Origin: Ornithinibacillus sp047228935
Lineage (GTDB): Bacteria > Bacillota > Bacilli > Bacillales > Amphibacillaceae
Assembly: GCF_047228935.1 (NCBI RefSeq)
Contig: NZ_JBFEGG010000004.1
Location: forward strand, 62,001-126,000
DNA: 64,000 nucleotides
Direction: 5' to 3'
Shown: piece after piece, positions 15,385 through 24,031 of the stretch
Numbering within the stretch: the first letter of the stretch is position 1
How the letters are laid out: each line of letters starts with the position of its first letter
Program-made: the position numbers and the translations under genes
Notes under the pieces: generated by a model
Database searches by the model: none
The model's input: only the letters and a program-made list of their open reading frames with translations
Told to the model about the DNA's origin: nothing

Positions 15385-17587
15385 AATCAGCCCAGAGCAA
15401 ATTGAACGTGAAAAATTATACCAAGAAATAGGACTCAGCAGTTCAGAATTTGAAATGGTTAAAACTATTTTAGGACGTCTTCCAAACTTTACGGAAACTG
15501 GAATCTTCTCGGTGATGTGGTCAGAGCATTGTAGCTATAAGACTTCAAAGCCATTACTTAAGAAATTCCCTACGAAAGCACCTCATGTACTGCAAGGTCC
15601 AGGTGAAGGTGCGGGGATTATCGATATTGGCGACAATCAAGCTGTTGTATTTAAAATGGAAAGTCATAACCATCCGTCAGCAGTTGAACCTTATCAAGGT
15701 GCGGCAACTGGGGTTGGTGGAATTATCCGTGATGTCTTTTCGATGGGTGCTCGTCCGATTGCATTAATGAACTCGCTTAGGTTCGGTAATTTAAAAACGG
15801 ATCGTGTGAAATATTTATTTTCTGAAGTCGTAAGTGGTATTGCTGGTTATGGGAACTGTGTAGGGATACCAACTGTTGGTGGCGAAGTACAATTCGATGA
15901 TTCCTATGAGGATAATCCATTAGTCAATGCGATGTGCATCGGCTTAATTAATCATGATGAAATTCAAAAAGGGATTGCAGCAGGGATTGGTAATACCGTT
16001 CTTTATGCTGGTGCACCTACTGGCCGTGATGGTATTCATGGGGCAACGTTTGCTTCTGATGATTTAGCAGAGGATGCGGCTAAAGATCGTCCAGCAGTAC
16101 AAGTAGGCGATCCTTTTATGGAAAAATTACTAATCGAAGCTTGTTTAGAAGTCATTCAGTCTGATGCACTTGTTGGAATGCAAGATATGGGTGCAGCTGG
16201 ATTAACTTCATCTGCAAGTGAAATGGCTAGTAAAGCGGGAACAGGAATGGAAATGGATTTAGATCTAGTTCCACAACGTGAGCAAAATATGACTGCTTAT
16301 GAATTAATGCTTTCTGAATCACAGGAGCGAATGCTTTTAGTTGTGAAAAAGGGAAGAGAGCAAGAGATTATAGATGTGTTTACACGCTATGGCCTTAACG
16401 CTGTAGCAGTAGGTCACGTTATTGAGGAAAAAGTATTTCGTATTAAGCAACATGGTGAAGTGCAGGCAGAAATTCCCGTTGATGCATTAGCGGAGGAGGC
16501 ACCTGTCTATTATTTACCAGCTCAAGAGGCATCGTATTACCAAGAATTTCAGAAGATTGGGAATAAAATACCGACTGTTGAGGACTGCGGTGCAGTTTTA
16601 AAACAATTACTACAGCAACCAACAATCGCTAGTAAAGAGTGGGTCTATGATCAGTATGATTCTATGGTACAAACGAATACCGTCACAGGCCCGGGTTCAG
16701 ATGCAGCAGTAGTCCGAATTAAGGGAACGAATAAGTCTCTTGCTATTACAACGGATTGTAATTCACGTTATATCTATTTAGATCCAGAAACAGGTGGAAA
16801 GATTGCGGTAGCAGAAGCTGCACGAAACATAATTTGCTCCGGTGCAAGACCTCTTGGCTTAACGGACGGATTAAACTATGGTAATCCAACTAATCCAGAA
16901 GTTTTTTGGCAAATGGAGAAAAGTGTAGAAGGTATGAGTGCAGCTTGTGAAGTGCTAGGAACTCCTGTTATTAGCGGAAACGTGTCTTTATATAACCAAT
17001 CAAAAGCAAAAGCAATATTCCCTACGCCAATTGTTGGTATGGTTGGTTTACACGAGTCACTTGAGCATATTACTCCGAGCTTTTTCCAACATACTGGTGA
17101 TGTTATCTATGTTATTGGCGAAAGTAGACAAGAATTCGGTGGAAGTGAACTGCAAAATTTATTACAAGGAATATATGAAGGGAAAGCTCCTGAGATAGAC
17201 CTTGACGTGGAAGCAAAACGTCAGGCTAAAGTTTTAGAAGCTATTCAAAACGGATTAGTCGTTTCAGCTCATGATCTTGCAGAGGGTGGATTAGGTGTGG
17301 CCCTTGCAGAATGTCTATTTTATGATACGTCATTAGGTGCTGATGTTCAGGTATCTGGAAATGCGGTAGTGGAATTATTCAGCGAAACCCAATCTCGTTT
17401 TCTAGTAAGTGTAAAACCAGAAATGAAAGAAGCTTTTGAAAAAGTGGTGGAAGATGCTGTAGAAATTGGTCTAGTAACAGCTGACGGTCAATTAACCATT
17501 AGAAGTAATGAAGGCGAAATACTATCGGAAAATGTTGAGGAAATGCACCGACTTTGGAAAGGAGCAATCCCATGCTTGCTGAAATAA
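15368..17587 (+). CDS. purL: FGAM synthase large subunit PurL
   Basis: Converts FGAR to FGAM using ATP and ammonia from PurQ, 739 residues, the short Gram-positive form. Seen: MWSEHCSYKTS with the catalytic His, HNHPSAVEPYQGAATGVGGIIRD, and two repeated AIR-synthetase-like halves (second half begins near VQTNTVTGPGSDAAVV). ATG follows GGAGGG inside the end of purQ. It overlaps the purF start by 16 bp. Confidence 0.97.
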   Translation: MLQTHEISPEQIEREKLYQEIGLSSSEFEMVKTILGRLPNFTETGIFSVMWSEHCSYKTSKPLLKKFPTKAPHVLQGPGEGAGIIDIGDNQAVVFKMESHNHPSAVEPYQGAATGVGGIIRDVFSMGARPIALMNSLRFGNLKTDRVKYLFSEVVSGIAGYGNCVGIPTVGGEVQFDDSYEDNPLVNAMCIGLINHDEIQKGIAAGIGNTVLYAGAPTGRDGIHGATFASDDLAEDAAKDRPAVQVGDPFMEKLLIEACLEVIQSDALVGMQDMGAAGLTSSASEMASKAGTGMEMDLDLVPQREQNMTAYELMLSESQERMLLVVKKGREQEIIDVFTRYGLNAVAVGHVIEEKVFRIKQHGEVQAEIPVDALAEEAPVYYLPAQEASYYQEFQKIGNKIPTVEDCGAVLKQLLQQPTIASKEWVYDQYDSMVQTNTVTGPGSDAAVVRIKGTNKSLAITTDCNSRYIYLDPETGGKIAVAEAARNIICSGARPLGLTDGLNYGNPTNPEVFWQMEKSVEGMSAACEVLGTPVISGNVSLYNQSKAKAIFPTPIVGMVGLHESLEHITPSFFQHTGDVIYVIGESRQEFGGSELQNLLQGIYEGKAPEIDLDVEAKRQAKVLEAIQNGLVVSAHDLAEGGLGVALAECLFYDTSLGADVQVSGNAVVELFSETQSRFLVSVKPEMKEAFEKVVEDAVEIGLVTADGQLTIRSNEGEILSENVEEMHRLWKGAIPCLLK

Positions 17588-18981
17588 GAGGCTTGAATGA
17601 AGAATGTGGTGTCTTTGGAATTTGGGGACATGAGAAAGCAGCAGAATTAACTTACTATGGTCTTCATGCCTTGCAACACCGAGGTCAGGAAGGTGCTGGT
17701 GTCGTCACTTCGAATGGGCTTGAGCTAAAGCTTCATAAAGGGCAAGGATTAGTAAATGATGTATTTAAGCGAGTGGACTTTTCCAAGCTAAATGGGCGTG
17801 CAGCAATTGGACACGTACGTTATGCAACACAAGGAGAAAGAACGATTGATAATGTTCAACCATTACTTTTTAGGTCGCAATCAGGAAGTATGGCACTTGC
17901 TCATAATGGGAACATCATGAACGCTTACGAGCTTCGTGGGGAGTTAGAAGCGGCAGGTAGCATTTTACAGACATCCTCGGACACAGAAGTACTAGCGCAT
18001 TTGTTAAAGCGAAATGGTTATATGGATTCGCTAGATGGGTTAAAGGATGCCTTGCGTCAACTGGTTGGAGCGTATGCATTTATTCTCTTAATGGAAGATA
18101 GAATGCATATAGCCTTAGATCCTAAAGGGTTACGCCCTTTATCGATAGGTAGATTAGGAGATGCGTATGTAGTAGCTTCGGAGACTTCTGCATTTGATAT
18201 TATCGGTGCCACTTACGAGAGAGACGTTATACCAGGTGAGTTAATTACAATTTCGAATGAGGGATTAGAGTCAACGCGCTTTGCAGTGCAGGAGAAACGT
18301 GCCTTATGTGCGATGGAATATGTTTATTTTTCTCGACCAGATAGTAATTTAAATGAGGTAAATGTCCATGCGTCCCGTAAGCGAATGGGGATTGAACTTG
18401 CTAAGGAAGCACCTGTTGAGGCAGATATTGTAACAGGTGTACCGGATTCCAGTATTTCAGCAGCAATTGGTTACGCTGAGCAAAGTGGGATTCCATATGA
18501 AATGGGTTTAATTAAAAATCGTTATACAGGAAGAACGTTCATTCAACCTTCACAAGAGCTTCGTGAACAAGGGGTAAAAATGAAGCTTTCCCCTGTACGT
18601 GCCATAGTTGAGGGGAAACGTGTCATTATGATCGATGATTCCATCGTTCGTGGAACGACTTGTAAACGAATCGTCCGTATGTTGAAGGAAGCAGGAGCGA
18701 AGGAAGTCCACGTTCGAATCGCTTCACCTTCTATTACCAATCCGTGTTATTACGGAATCGATATGTCTACGAAAGAGGAATTAATTGCAGCTAATTATTC
18801 GATTGAAAAAATTAGTGAAATGATTGGCGCAGATAGTTTAGCTTATTTATCTAGTGATGGTTTGGAAAGAGCAATCGTTTCAGATGATTCGATAAACCAA
18901 GGGGTTTGTATGGCGTGTATGACCGGTAATTACCCGGTAACGAAAAAAGGTCAATTGGAAATTTCCTATACGAAATGCTAA
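17572..18981 (+). CDS. purF: Amidophosphoribosyltransferase (GPATase)
   Basis: First committed step of purine synthesis, making phosphoribosylamine from PRPP and glutamine. 469 residues from ATG 17572, chosen because AAAGGAG lies just upstream and it gives the B. subtilis-type propeptide MLAEIRGLNEE before the catalytic Cys12 (CGVFG). N-terminal Ntn glutaminase domain, then a phosphoribosyltransferase domain with VIMIDDSIVRGTT. Cysteines in ALCAMEY, NPCYYGID and GVCMACMTG match the four ligands of the 4Fe-4S cluster of the Bacillus enzyme, so an oxygen-sensitive cluster is expected. Confidence 0.96.
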   Translation: MLAEIRGLNEECGVFGIWGHEKAAELTYYGLHALQHRGQEGAGVVTSNGLELKLHKGQGLVNDVFKRVDFSKLNGRAAIGHVRYATQGERTIDNVQPLLFRSQSGSMALAHNGNIMNAYELRGELEAAGSILQTSSDTEVLAHLLKRNGYMDSLDGLKDALRQLVGAYAFILLMEDRMHIALDPKGLRPLSIGRLGDAYVVASETSAFDIIGATYERDVIPGELITISNEGLESTRFAVQEKRALCAMEYVYFSRPDSNLNEVNVHASRKRMGIELAKEAPVEADIVTGVPDSSISAAIGYAEQSGIPYEMGLIKNRYTGRTFIQPSQELREQGVKMKLSPVRAIVEGKRVIMIDDSIVRGTTCKRIVRMLKEAGAKEVHVRIASPSITNPCYYGIDMSTKEELIAANYSIEKISEMIGADSLAYLSSDGLERAIVSDDSINQGVCMACMTGNYPVTKKGQLEISYTKC

Positions 18982-18994
18982 GGAGCGTGTCATA

Positions 18995-20017
18995 GTGTCA
19001 AATGTATATAAGGCAGCAGGTGTCGATGTAGAAGCAGGATACGTGGCAGTAGAACGAATGAAAAAGCATATTGCCAAAACGACAAGACCAGAAGTACTTG
19101 GCGGAATTGGTGCTTTTGCCGGATTGTTTGAACTAACATCATTCCAATATAAAGAGCCTGTATTAGTTTCTGGAACAGATGGTGTAGGAACGAAGCTGAA
19201 ACTTGCTTTTGAGTTAGATAAACATGACACAGTTGGTATCGACTTAGTTGCCATGTGTGTAAATGATATCGTTGCGCAGGGTGCAAAGAGCCTATTCTTC
19301 CTTGATTACATTGCTTGTGGCAAAAATGATCCAGCTCGAATTGAGCAGATTGTTTCCGGAATTGCAGAGGGCTGCGTGAGTGCTGGAGCAGCTTTAATTG
19401 GTGGAGAAACGGCAGAAATGCCAGGTATGTACGGGGAAAATGAATATGATTTAGCTGGATTTGTCGTTGGTATTGCTGATAAGTCGGCGCTTGTTACTGG
19501 GGAATCGATACAAGCAGGTGATGTTGTCATTGGGCTACCTTCTAGTGGTATTCACTCTAATGGCTATTCATTAGTGCGCAAACTGGTTGAAGGATTGGAT
19601 TTGCGTGGGACTCCAGCTGGACTATCCAAGCCACTTGGCGAGTGGTTGATGGAGCCGACGAAGATTTATGCGAAACCAGTAAATCGACTGTTGCGTGATG
19701 TATCGGTAAAAGGAATCTCTCACATTACCGGTGGAGGTTTCTATGAAAATATTCCAAGGATCCTACCGGCTGGATTAGGTGTTGATTTAGTTGTTGGAAG
19801 CTGGGAGATACTAGAGATTTTTACATTCCTTCAAGAAAATGGCGAGATGACAATGGAGGACATGTTTGGAGTATTCAATATGGGAATTGGTATGGCCATT
19901 GTTGTTTCCCAAGAAGATGTAGACCGTGCTTTAAATCTGTTAGCAGATTCTGGAGAAAATGCATCAGTTATCGGGCAAGTAGTGGCAAATGAGGGAGTAC
20001 ATTTCCGTTATGAGTAA
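18995..20017 (+). CDS. purM: Phosphoribosylformylglycinamidine cyclo-ligase (AIR synthetase)
   Basis: Closes the imidazole ring, FGAM to AIR, 340 residues. Seen: GGIGAFAGLFEL, SGTDGVGTKLKLAFEL, GGETAEMPGMY and HSNGYSLVRK. GTG start preceded by AAGGAGCG. The stop codon lies inside the first codons of purN. Confidence 0.97.
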   Translation: MSNVYKAAGVDVEAGYVAVERMKKHIAKTTRPEVLGGIGAFAGLFELTSFQYKEPVLVSGTDGVGTKLKLAFELDKHDTVGIDLVAMCVNDIVAQGAKSLFFLDYIACGKNDPARIEQIVSGIAEGCVSAGAALIGGETAEMPGMYGENEYDLAGFVVGIADKSALVTGESIQAGDVVIGLPSSGIHSNGYSLVRKLVEGLDLRGTPAGLSKPLGEWLMEPTKIYAKPVNRLLRDVSVKGISHITGGGFYENIPRILPAGLGVDLVVGSWEILEIFTFLQENGEMTMEDMFGVFNMGIGMAIVVSQEDVDRALNLLADSGENASVIGQVVANEGVHFRYE

Positions 20018-20594
20018 AGTAAAAGCAGCAGTGTTTGCCTCAGGAACTGGAAGCAACTTTGAAGCGATAATGAAAAGTGAAAACTTAGCTTGTGAAATTG
20101 TCCTTCTAGTTTGTGACAAACCGGGTGCTAAAGTGATTGAAAAGGCGGAGCAATTTGGTGTACAAACGTTTGTTTTAAATCCTAAGGACTTTAGTTCTAA
20201 AACGGAGTATGAAGCAGAGGTATTGCAAGCTGTTCGTAGTCATGATGTGGAATGGATCTTTTTAGCAGGATATATGCGGTTAGTAGGTAAGTCACTATTA
20301 GAAGCATACGAAGGGAAAATGTTAAATATCCATCCATCGCTTTTACCAGCTTTCCCTGGTAAAGACGCTATTGGTCAAGCATTTCAAGCAGGTGCGAACG
20401 TTACAGGAGTTACCGTTCATTATATTGATGAGGGGATGGATACAGGTCCAATTATTGCACAAGAAAAAGTGCCTGTGTTCCCTGGGGATACAGAAACTTC
20501 CTTGAAAGCCCGAATACAGGCAGTGGAGCATGTGTTGTATCCGCGGGTGATTAATGAGGTAGTGTGTTTGAGTGAATTCAATACGGTGGATTAA
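20010..20594 (+). CDS. purN: Phosphoribosylglycinamide formyltransferase
   Basis: Transfers a formyl group from 10-formyl-THF to GAR, 194 residues from ATG 20010, the normal length. Seen: FASGTGSNFEAI, AGYMRL, catalytic HPSLLPAFPG, and GVTVHYIDEGMDTGPII. I took ATG 20010 rather than an upstream in-frame TTA/ATG region, because GAGGGAG is correctly placed and the family starts just before KVKAAVFASGTGSN. It overlaps purM by 8 bp. A 413-bp repeat-filled gap separates it from purH, unusual in an otherwise tightly packed operon. Confidence 0.95.
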   Translation: MSKVKAAVFASGTGSNFEAIMKSENLACEIVLLVCDKPGAKVIEKAEQFGVQTFVLNPKDFSSKTEYEAEVLQAVRSHDVEWIFLAGYMRLVGKSLLEAYEGKMLNIHPSLLPAFPGKDAIGQAFQAGANVTGVTVHYIDEGMDTGPIIAQEKVPVFPGDTETSLKARIQAVEHVLYPRVINEVVCLSEFNTVD

Positions 20595-20607
20595 TAACTT
20601 TATCCTT

Positions 20608-20937
20608 TGAAGATGCTCCCAAGCAGGTGCAGATGAGCCCGGAAAACGTGAAGATGCTCCCAAGCAGGAACAGATGAGCCCGGAAAACGTGAAGATGCTC
20701 CCAAGCAGGAACAGATGAGCCCGATAGACGTGATGATGCTCCCAAGTAGGAACAGATGCGCCCGAAAAACGTGAAGATGCTCCCAAGCAGGAACAGATGA
20801 GCCCGAAAAACGTGAAGATGCTCCCAACCAAAAACAGATGAGCCTGAAAAGTGTGAAGATGCTCCCAAGCAGGAGCAAGATGAGCCCGAAAAACGCGAGG
20901 ATGCTCCCAAACTGAAAAGAGATGAGCCCGAAAAGCG
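20608..20937. repeat. Eight tandem 41-42-bp repeats inside the pur operon (purN-purH gap)
   Basis: Units start at 20608, 20649, 20690, 20731, 20772, 20813 (41 bp each) and 20854, 20896 (42 bp each); a degenerate ninth begins at 20938. Each unit is itself a pair of roughly 20.5-bp half-units: GATGCTCCC and GATGAGCCC are 20 bp apart. Outer units have diverged more than the central ones. Because the unit length is not a multiple of three and the minus strand of the unit has no stops, three long overlapping minus-strand frames appear; I regard them as spurious. The block should be transcribed as part of the pur mRNA. Confidence 0.97.
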
Positions 20938-21007
20938 GGAGCATGAACCCCGAACCGAGAAAATATCAAAAGAGTTTCAATACCTGAAATAAGCTAGGAG
21001 TGTAACT

Positions 21008-22537
21008 ATGAAAAAACGTGCATTAATTAGTGTTTCTGATAAACAGAATATCGTTGAATTTGCCCAAGGTTTAGTAGAACTAGATTATGAGATTGTTTCT
21101 ACAGGTGGTACGTTAAAGGCATTACAGAATGCTAGTATTCCAGCTGTCTCCATTGATCAAGTAACTGGATTTCCGGAAATTTTAGATGGTCGTTTAAAGA
21201 CACTTCACCCTAAGGTACATGGGGGATTACTAGGGAAGCGTTCGAATCCTAATCATCTGGAGCAAATGGAAGCTAATGAAATAGGGCCAATCGATATTGT
21301 AGTTGTTAATCTTTATCCATTCAAACAAACGCTTGTTTCAGAAGGGGTTACGAGAGAGGATATTATCGAAAATATTGATATTGGTGGACCTACTATGTTA
21401 CGCTCTGCTGCTAAGAATTTTGAGGATGTCATCGTTGTAGTCGACCCTGGAGATTATAACGCTATTCTAGAAGGATTAAAAACAACCACGATTAATCTAG
21501 ATTTCCGTCAAAAGCTTGCTGCAAAAGTGTTCCGTCATACGGCAAACTATGATGCAATTATAGCAAACTACTTTTTATCACAAACAGGTGAGAAGTTCCC
21601 TGAGACTTATACTGTTACATATGAAAAAGTTCAGACCTTAAGATATGGAGAGAACCCACATCAAGAAGCTGCGTTTTACAAAAATCCAGTCCAAAATGGC
21701 ATGAGTCTTGCTACGGCTAAGCAGTTACATGGTAAAGAGCTTTCTTACAACAATATCCAAGACGCCAATGCAGCGGTAGAGATATTAGCGGAATATGACC
21801 TGCCAACAGCTGTTGCGGTGAAGCATATGAATCCTTGTGGAGTTGGAATGGGTGAATCGATTGCGGATGCTTTTCAGCTAGCATTTGATGCTGACGCTGT
21901 TTCCATTTTCGGCGGTATTGTTGCTTTAAATAGAGAGGTAGATTCCGATACCGCAGAAAAATTAAGTGAGATTTTTCTTGAAATCGTGATTGCACCGAGC
22001 TTTTCCGAAAAAGCGCTGGAAATCTTAACTCGCAAAAAGAATATTCGTCTGTTAACAATGGAAATGGCACAGAAAGATGAGAGCTTTAAGTTAACAACAG
22101 TTGATGGCGGAGTACTAATTCAAACGAAAGATATTGCTAGTGTTAGTAAAGGTGACCTAGAAGTTGTGACGGAAAGAGCTCCATCAGAAGAAGAACTTGA
22201 AAATCTTTTATTTGCTTGGAAGGCTGTGAAACACGTGAAGTCCAATGCGATTGTGTTAGCAAAAAATAACCAAACCATTGGTGTTGGAGCAGGACAGATG
22301 AATCGTGTCGGGGCTGCTCGAATTGCGATTGAGCAAGCTGGTGATAAAGTAGTTGGTTCAGTACTTGCATCGGATGCCTTTTTCCCAATGCCTGATACGG
22401 TGGAAGAAGCGATCAAAGCAGGAGTAACGGCAATTATTCAGCCTGGTGGATCGAAGGGTGACCAAGATTCGATTGATGTATGTAACGAGCATGGAATAGC
22501 CATGGTTTATACACGTATGCGTCATTTCAAACATTAA
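21008..22537 (+). CDS. purH: Bifunctional AICAR formyltransferase / IMP cyclohydrolase
   Basis: Last two steps to IMP, 509 residues. N-terminal MGS-like cyclohydrolase domain (ALISVSDKQNIVEFAQGL, STGGTLKAL, HPKVHGGLLG) and C-terminal formyltransferase domain (RYGENPHQEA, KHMNPCG). ATG follows TAGGAG. Separated from purN by the tandem repeat block and followed by purD after 12 bp. Confidence 0.97.
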   Translation: MKKRALISVSDKQNIVEFAQGLVELDYEIVSTGGTLKALQNASIPAVSIDQVTGFPEILDGRLKTLHPKVHGGLLGKRSNPNHLEQMEANEIGPIDIVVVNLYPFKQTLVSEGVTREDIIENIDIGGPTMLRSAAKNFEDVIVVVDPGDYNAILEGLKTTTINLDFRQKLAAKVFRHTANYDAIIANYFLSQTGEKFPETYTVTYEKVQTLRYGENPHQEAAFYKNPVQNGMSLATAKQLHGKELSYNNIQDANAAVEILAEYDLPTAVAVKHMNPCGVGMGESIADAFQLAFDADAVSIFGGIVALNREVDSDTAEKLSEIFLEIVIAPSFSEKALEILTRKKNIRLLTMEMAQKDESFKLTTVDGGVLIQTKDIASVSKGDLEVVTERAPSEEELENLLFAWKAVKHVKSNAIVLAKNNQTIGVGAGQMNRVGAARIAIEQAGDKVVGSVLASDAFFPMPDTVEEAIKAGVTAIIQPGGSKGDQDSIDVCNEHGIAMVYTRMRHFKH

Positions 22538-22549
22538 TGAGGGGGCCAA

Positions 22550-23812
22550 ATGATGAACGTTCTTGTAATTGGTCGTGGTGGCCGTGAGCATAGTATTGTA
22601 ATGAAGCTTTCAGAAAGTAATTTAATCGATAATCTTTTTGTTGCACCTGGAAATGCTGGGATGGAGAGTGTTGCAACATGTGTGCCGATTAATGAGACCG
22701 AGATAGAAAAACTAATCCATTTTGCACAAGATAATGAAATTGGTCTTACAGTAGTTGGTCCAGAAAATCCATTATTAGAAGGAATAGCTAACGGGTTCCA
22801 TGAGGTTGGTTTAAGTGTTTTTGCTCCTAGTAAAGAGGCGGCATTAATCGAAGGAAGTAAGAGCTTTGCAAAGGAACTAATGAAAAAATACAAAATCCCT
22901 ACGGCAAGCTATGAAACATTTACTGATGCAAATAAAGCAAAAGCATATATTATCGAAAAAGGTGCTCCTATCGTGATTAAGGCAGACGGACTAGCTGCAG
23001 GCAAAGGGGTCGTAGTTGCGGAAACGACCGAGCAAGCATTCCAGGCTATCGATGATATGCTAATTTCAAAGGCTTTCTCTGAGGCAGGCGCGAAGGTAGT
23101 TATTGAGGAATTTCTAGCAGGAAATGAATTTTCGTTAATGGCATTTGTTCACGGAGAACATGTTTATCCGATGATTCCTGCTCGTGATCATAAGCGTGCA
23201 TTTGATCATGATGAGGGTCCGAATACGGGTGGAATGGGAGCGTATGCCCCAGTTCCTGATATTACAGATGAAGTTATTCAATATGCTACCAAAGAGATTT
23301 TGCAAAAGGCCGCAAGTGGGTTAGTCACAGAAGGTCGTTCCTTTACGGGGATTTTATATGCGGGTCTTATTATGACAGAGGCTGGGCCAAAGGTTATCGA
23401 GTTTAATGCAAGATTTGGTGATCCAGAAACACAAGTCGTGTTACCACTTCTGAAAAATGATTTACTACAAGTATTCCTTGATGTATTAGATGGGAAAAAT
23501 CCAGAGCTTACTTGGGAAGAACAGTCGTGTTTAGGAGTAGTTCTCGCTTCAGAAGGATATCCAGGTCCATATCAAAAGAATACCCCACTACCTGCCTTGG
23601 CTGGGGAATCATTTGTTGTGTATGCGGGTGTAAATAAAACGGAAACGGCCTTTGTCTCAAACGGGGGTAGGGTGCTCTTAGTAGGTGCTAAACGTACATC
23701 ATTAGAGGATGCTGGTAAATTAGTATATTCTACGTTACCTCCAAATGAAGAACTAAAAGGATTTTTTTACCGAACAGATATCGGTAAGTTGAAGGAAGAT
23801 ACTCTTAAATAG
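22550..23812 (+). CDS. purD: Phosphoribosylamine-glycine ligase (GARS)
   Basis: ATP-grasp enzyme joining glycine to phosphoribosylamine, 420 residues. Seen: VIGRGGREHSIV, IKADGLAAGKGVVVA, DHKRAFDHDEGPNTGGMGAYAP and the metal-binding EFNARFGDPETQ. Start is one of two adjacent ATG codons after GAGGGGG. Last gene of the operon; its stop codon is inside the terminator stem. Confidence 0.97.
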   Translation: MMNVLVIGRGGREHSIVMKLSESNLIDNLFVAPGNAGMESVATCVPINETEIEKLIHFAQDNEIGLTVVGPENPLLEGIANGFHEVGLSVFAPSKEAALIEGSKSFAKELMKKYKIPTASYETFTDANKAKAYIIEKGAPIVIKADGLAAGKGVVVAETTEQAFQAIDDMLISKAFSEAGAKVVIEEFLAGNEFSLMAFVHGEHVYPMIPARDHKRAFDHDEGPNTGGMGAYAPVPDITDEVIQYATKEILQKAASGLVTEGRSFTGILYAGLIMTEAGPKVIEFNARFGDPETQVVLPLLKNDLLQVFLDVLDGKNPELTWEEQSCLGVVLASEGYPGPYQKNTPLPALAGESFVVYAGVNKTETAFVSNGGRVLLVGAKRTSLEDAGKLVYSTLPPNEELKGFFYRTDIGKLKEDTLK

Positions 23813-23827
23813 GAGTGTCTTTTTTTG
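23798..23827 (+). terminator. Terminator of the pur operon
   Basis: Stem GATACTC / GAGTGTC (23798-23804, 23813-23819; one G-T pair) with a T-run to 23827. It overlaps the last codons and stop of purD. Confidence 0.85.
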
Positions 23828-24031
23828 TGGAAATGATAATATATATACATCCATCCATCCGGGAAAATACAAACTTTTCCAATAGACGAGTAAATATGAG
23901 TTTTTTAAATTTATACTCCTACTTTATCCAAAATTTGTCACAAAAATGTCACTGCAATTGACAAAAACTTTACAGTAATAAAGCGCGAATTGTGATACAA
24001 TTGGAAAAAGAAAAAATTTGGAGAGTTGCCT

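Noticed and set aside
20343..20969. Long minus-strand open frames of 208, 114 and 110 codons over the purN-purH gap
   Set aside because: They are products of a stop-free 41-bp repeat read in three frames. The longest also runs antisense into purN, and none has a convincing ribosome site.
23868..23881. AAACTTTTCCAATAG upstream of yerA as a box copy
   Set aside because: It has an extra T in the core and no -10 at the proper distance.
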